DNA of 64,000 nt. Source: Arthrobacter sp. H16F315 (lineage in GTDB: Bacteria; Actinomycetota; Actinomycetes; Actinomycetales; Micrococcaceae). The notes under the pieces are model-generated. The model did not search any database and was not told where the DNA came from. It worked only from the letters and a program-made list of their open reading frames with translations. Positions within the stretch are counted from its first letter, which is position 1. The number at the start of each line of letters is the position of its first letter. Where the stretch lies: positions 2,418,001 through 2,482,000 of the forward strand of contig NZ_JAMXSS010000002.1 of the NCBI RefSeq assembly GCF_024124825.1, written 5' to 3'. Of the stretch, positions 63,240 to 64,000 are shown piece by piece. The position numbers and the translations under genes were made by a program.

Positions 63240-64000
63240 ATGCGTACCCTTACCCCGACTCGGCGTGCTCGCCTGATCACCGTTGCCGCAGCCCTGTCCC
63301 TCGTAGCCTCTTTGGCTTCCTGCGGGTCCGGCGCCCAACCGGAAAACGGCGGCTCGCGTTCCGCGGCCGCCGGGAGCAGCGAGAGTGGTGCTGCATCGGC
63401 GGGGACCCCGGTACCGGGCCCGTCGACGTCACCGGCCCCGATCCCGACGCCGGGGAAGGGCCCGGCCTGCCGGGCCGTCCGTTGCGCCTCGGTGCTGGTG
63501 ACCGGCGACATGCTGGTTCATGCCCAGCTGTGGGACCAGGCCCGTGCCGACGCCCTCGCCACCGGTGCGAAGGGCCTGGACTTCGGACCGCTGCTGGAAG
63601 GCCAGCGCCGATACATCGAGAAGAGTGACCTGGCGATCTGCCACCAGGAAACACCGGTAGCCGGCCCCACCGGCCCCTTCTCCGCCTACCCCTCGTTCAA
63701 CGTCCCGCCGCAGATTATTACGGCTGCCCAGGGGTGGGCTACCAGGCCTGTACGACGGCGAGTAACCACACCATCGACCAGGGCACGGCCGGCCTGGTCC
63801 GCACGCTGGACGCCATGGACGCCGCCGGACTCCAGCACACCGGCTCGTACCGGAGCGAAGCGGACTCGCAGGGAATTATGGTCCTGCAAACCGCTGCGGC
63901 CAAAATCGCCGTCATCGATGCCAGCTATGGGTTGAACGGGCAAGTTCCGGAGGCCGACTGGCAGGTGGACATGCTCGATCCCGGGGTGATGATCGCCAAG
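63240..64000 (+). CDS. CapA-like lipoprotein (poly-gamma-glutamate family), partial, frame break
   Basis: Runs off the window. A lipoprotein signal ends at LVASLASCGSG (lipobox with Cys28), then a Ser/Ala/Pro-rich spacer and the CapA metallophosphatase-like domain: VLVTGDMLVHAQLWDQARAD, LDFGPLLEGQRRYIEKSDL and ICHQETPVA. A missing G at 63731-63734 breaks the frame; repair reads GYQACTTASNHTIDQGTAGL, DAAGLQHTGSYRSEAD and ends at the window edge. Exported, membrane-anchored; role in polymer synthesis or wall. Confidence 0.85.

Overview
The window reads as chromosomal DNA of a high-GC actinobacterium of the Arthrobacter/Pseudarthrobacter group (Micrococcaceae). I infer this from the GC-rich third codon positions, frequent GTG starts with four-base ATGA/GTGA overlaps, and family content: DUF222-HNH endonuclease, mycothiol-linked enzymes (S-(hydroxymethyl)mycothiol dehydrogenase, a mycoredoxin, a DinB/mycothiol-transferase-like protein), a thrS-HIT-pgsA-pdxS block and a DnaE2 polymerase behind a LexA-type box. 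No rRNA, tRNA, prophage or CRISPR array was seen.

Layout. 0.2-7.6 kb: an HPF/RaiA-like protein, an NRAMP transporter with a DUF1445 partner, a DUF222-HNH protein, a secreted lipase and an LtrA membrane protein. 7.7-15.9 kb: a complete, tightly overlapping V/A-type ATPase operon (G/H-C-I-K-F-E-A-B-D) ending in a universal stress protein gene, with a CPA1 cation/proton antiporter converging on it. 17-22.4 kb: a DUF2254 membrane protein, a type II P-type ATPase and a Gfo/Idh/MocA oxidoreductase. 22.5-25.9 kb: a sulfur-stress locus with three CsoR/CstR-type palindromes, trxA plus an unlisted 38-residue cysteine-rich protein on one side, and rhodanese, CstR-like repressor, rhodanese, rhodanese-DUF2892 and TauE/SafE exporter genes on the other. 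26-39 kb: stress and housekeeping genes, a c-di-AMP (ydaO/yuaA-type) riboswitch before an NlpC/P60-type secreted protein, SulP, DedA and others. 39.4-43.4 kb: a Baeyer-Villiger-monooxygenase/hydrolase fusion, a divergent TetR regulator with a palindrome between them, and a 3-hydroxyacyl-CoA dehydrogenase. 43-52 kb: VOC, Usp, phosphodiester glycosidase, SDR, mycothiol/formaldehyde genes, mycoredoxin, SRAP protein and chorismate mutase. 52.6-61 kb: LexA-type box, DUF6504, dnaE2, thrS, HIT, pgsA, pdxS. 61-64 kb: a long inverted repeat, an M3 oligopeptidase and a CapA-like lipoprotein cut by the window end.

An important caveat is that at least thirteen single-base frame breaks occur, mostly one missing G or C in a run of four to six, and they hit genes expected to be indispensable (thrS) as well as three V-ATPase subunits. 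The simplest reading is homopolymer error in the assembly rather than a wave of pseudogenes, so broken genes are annotated across the break. The most noteworthy biology is the V-type ATPase operon in a lineage that normally relies on F1Fo, and the CstR-box regulon that appears to include trxA and a tiny zinc-ribbon-like protein.
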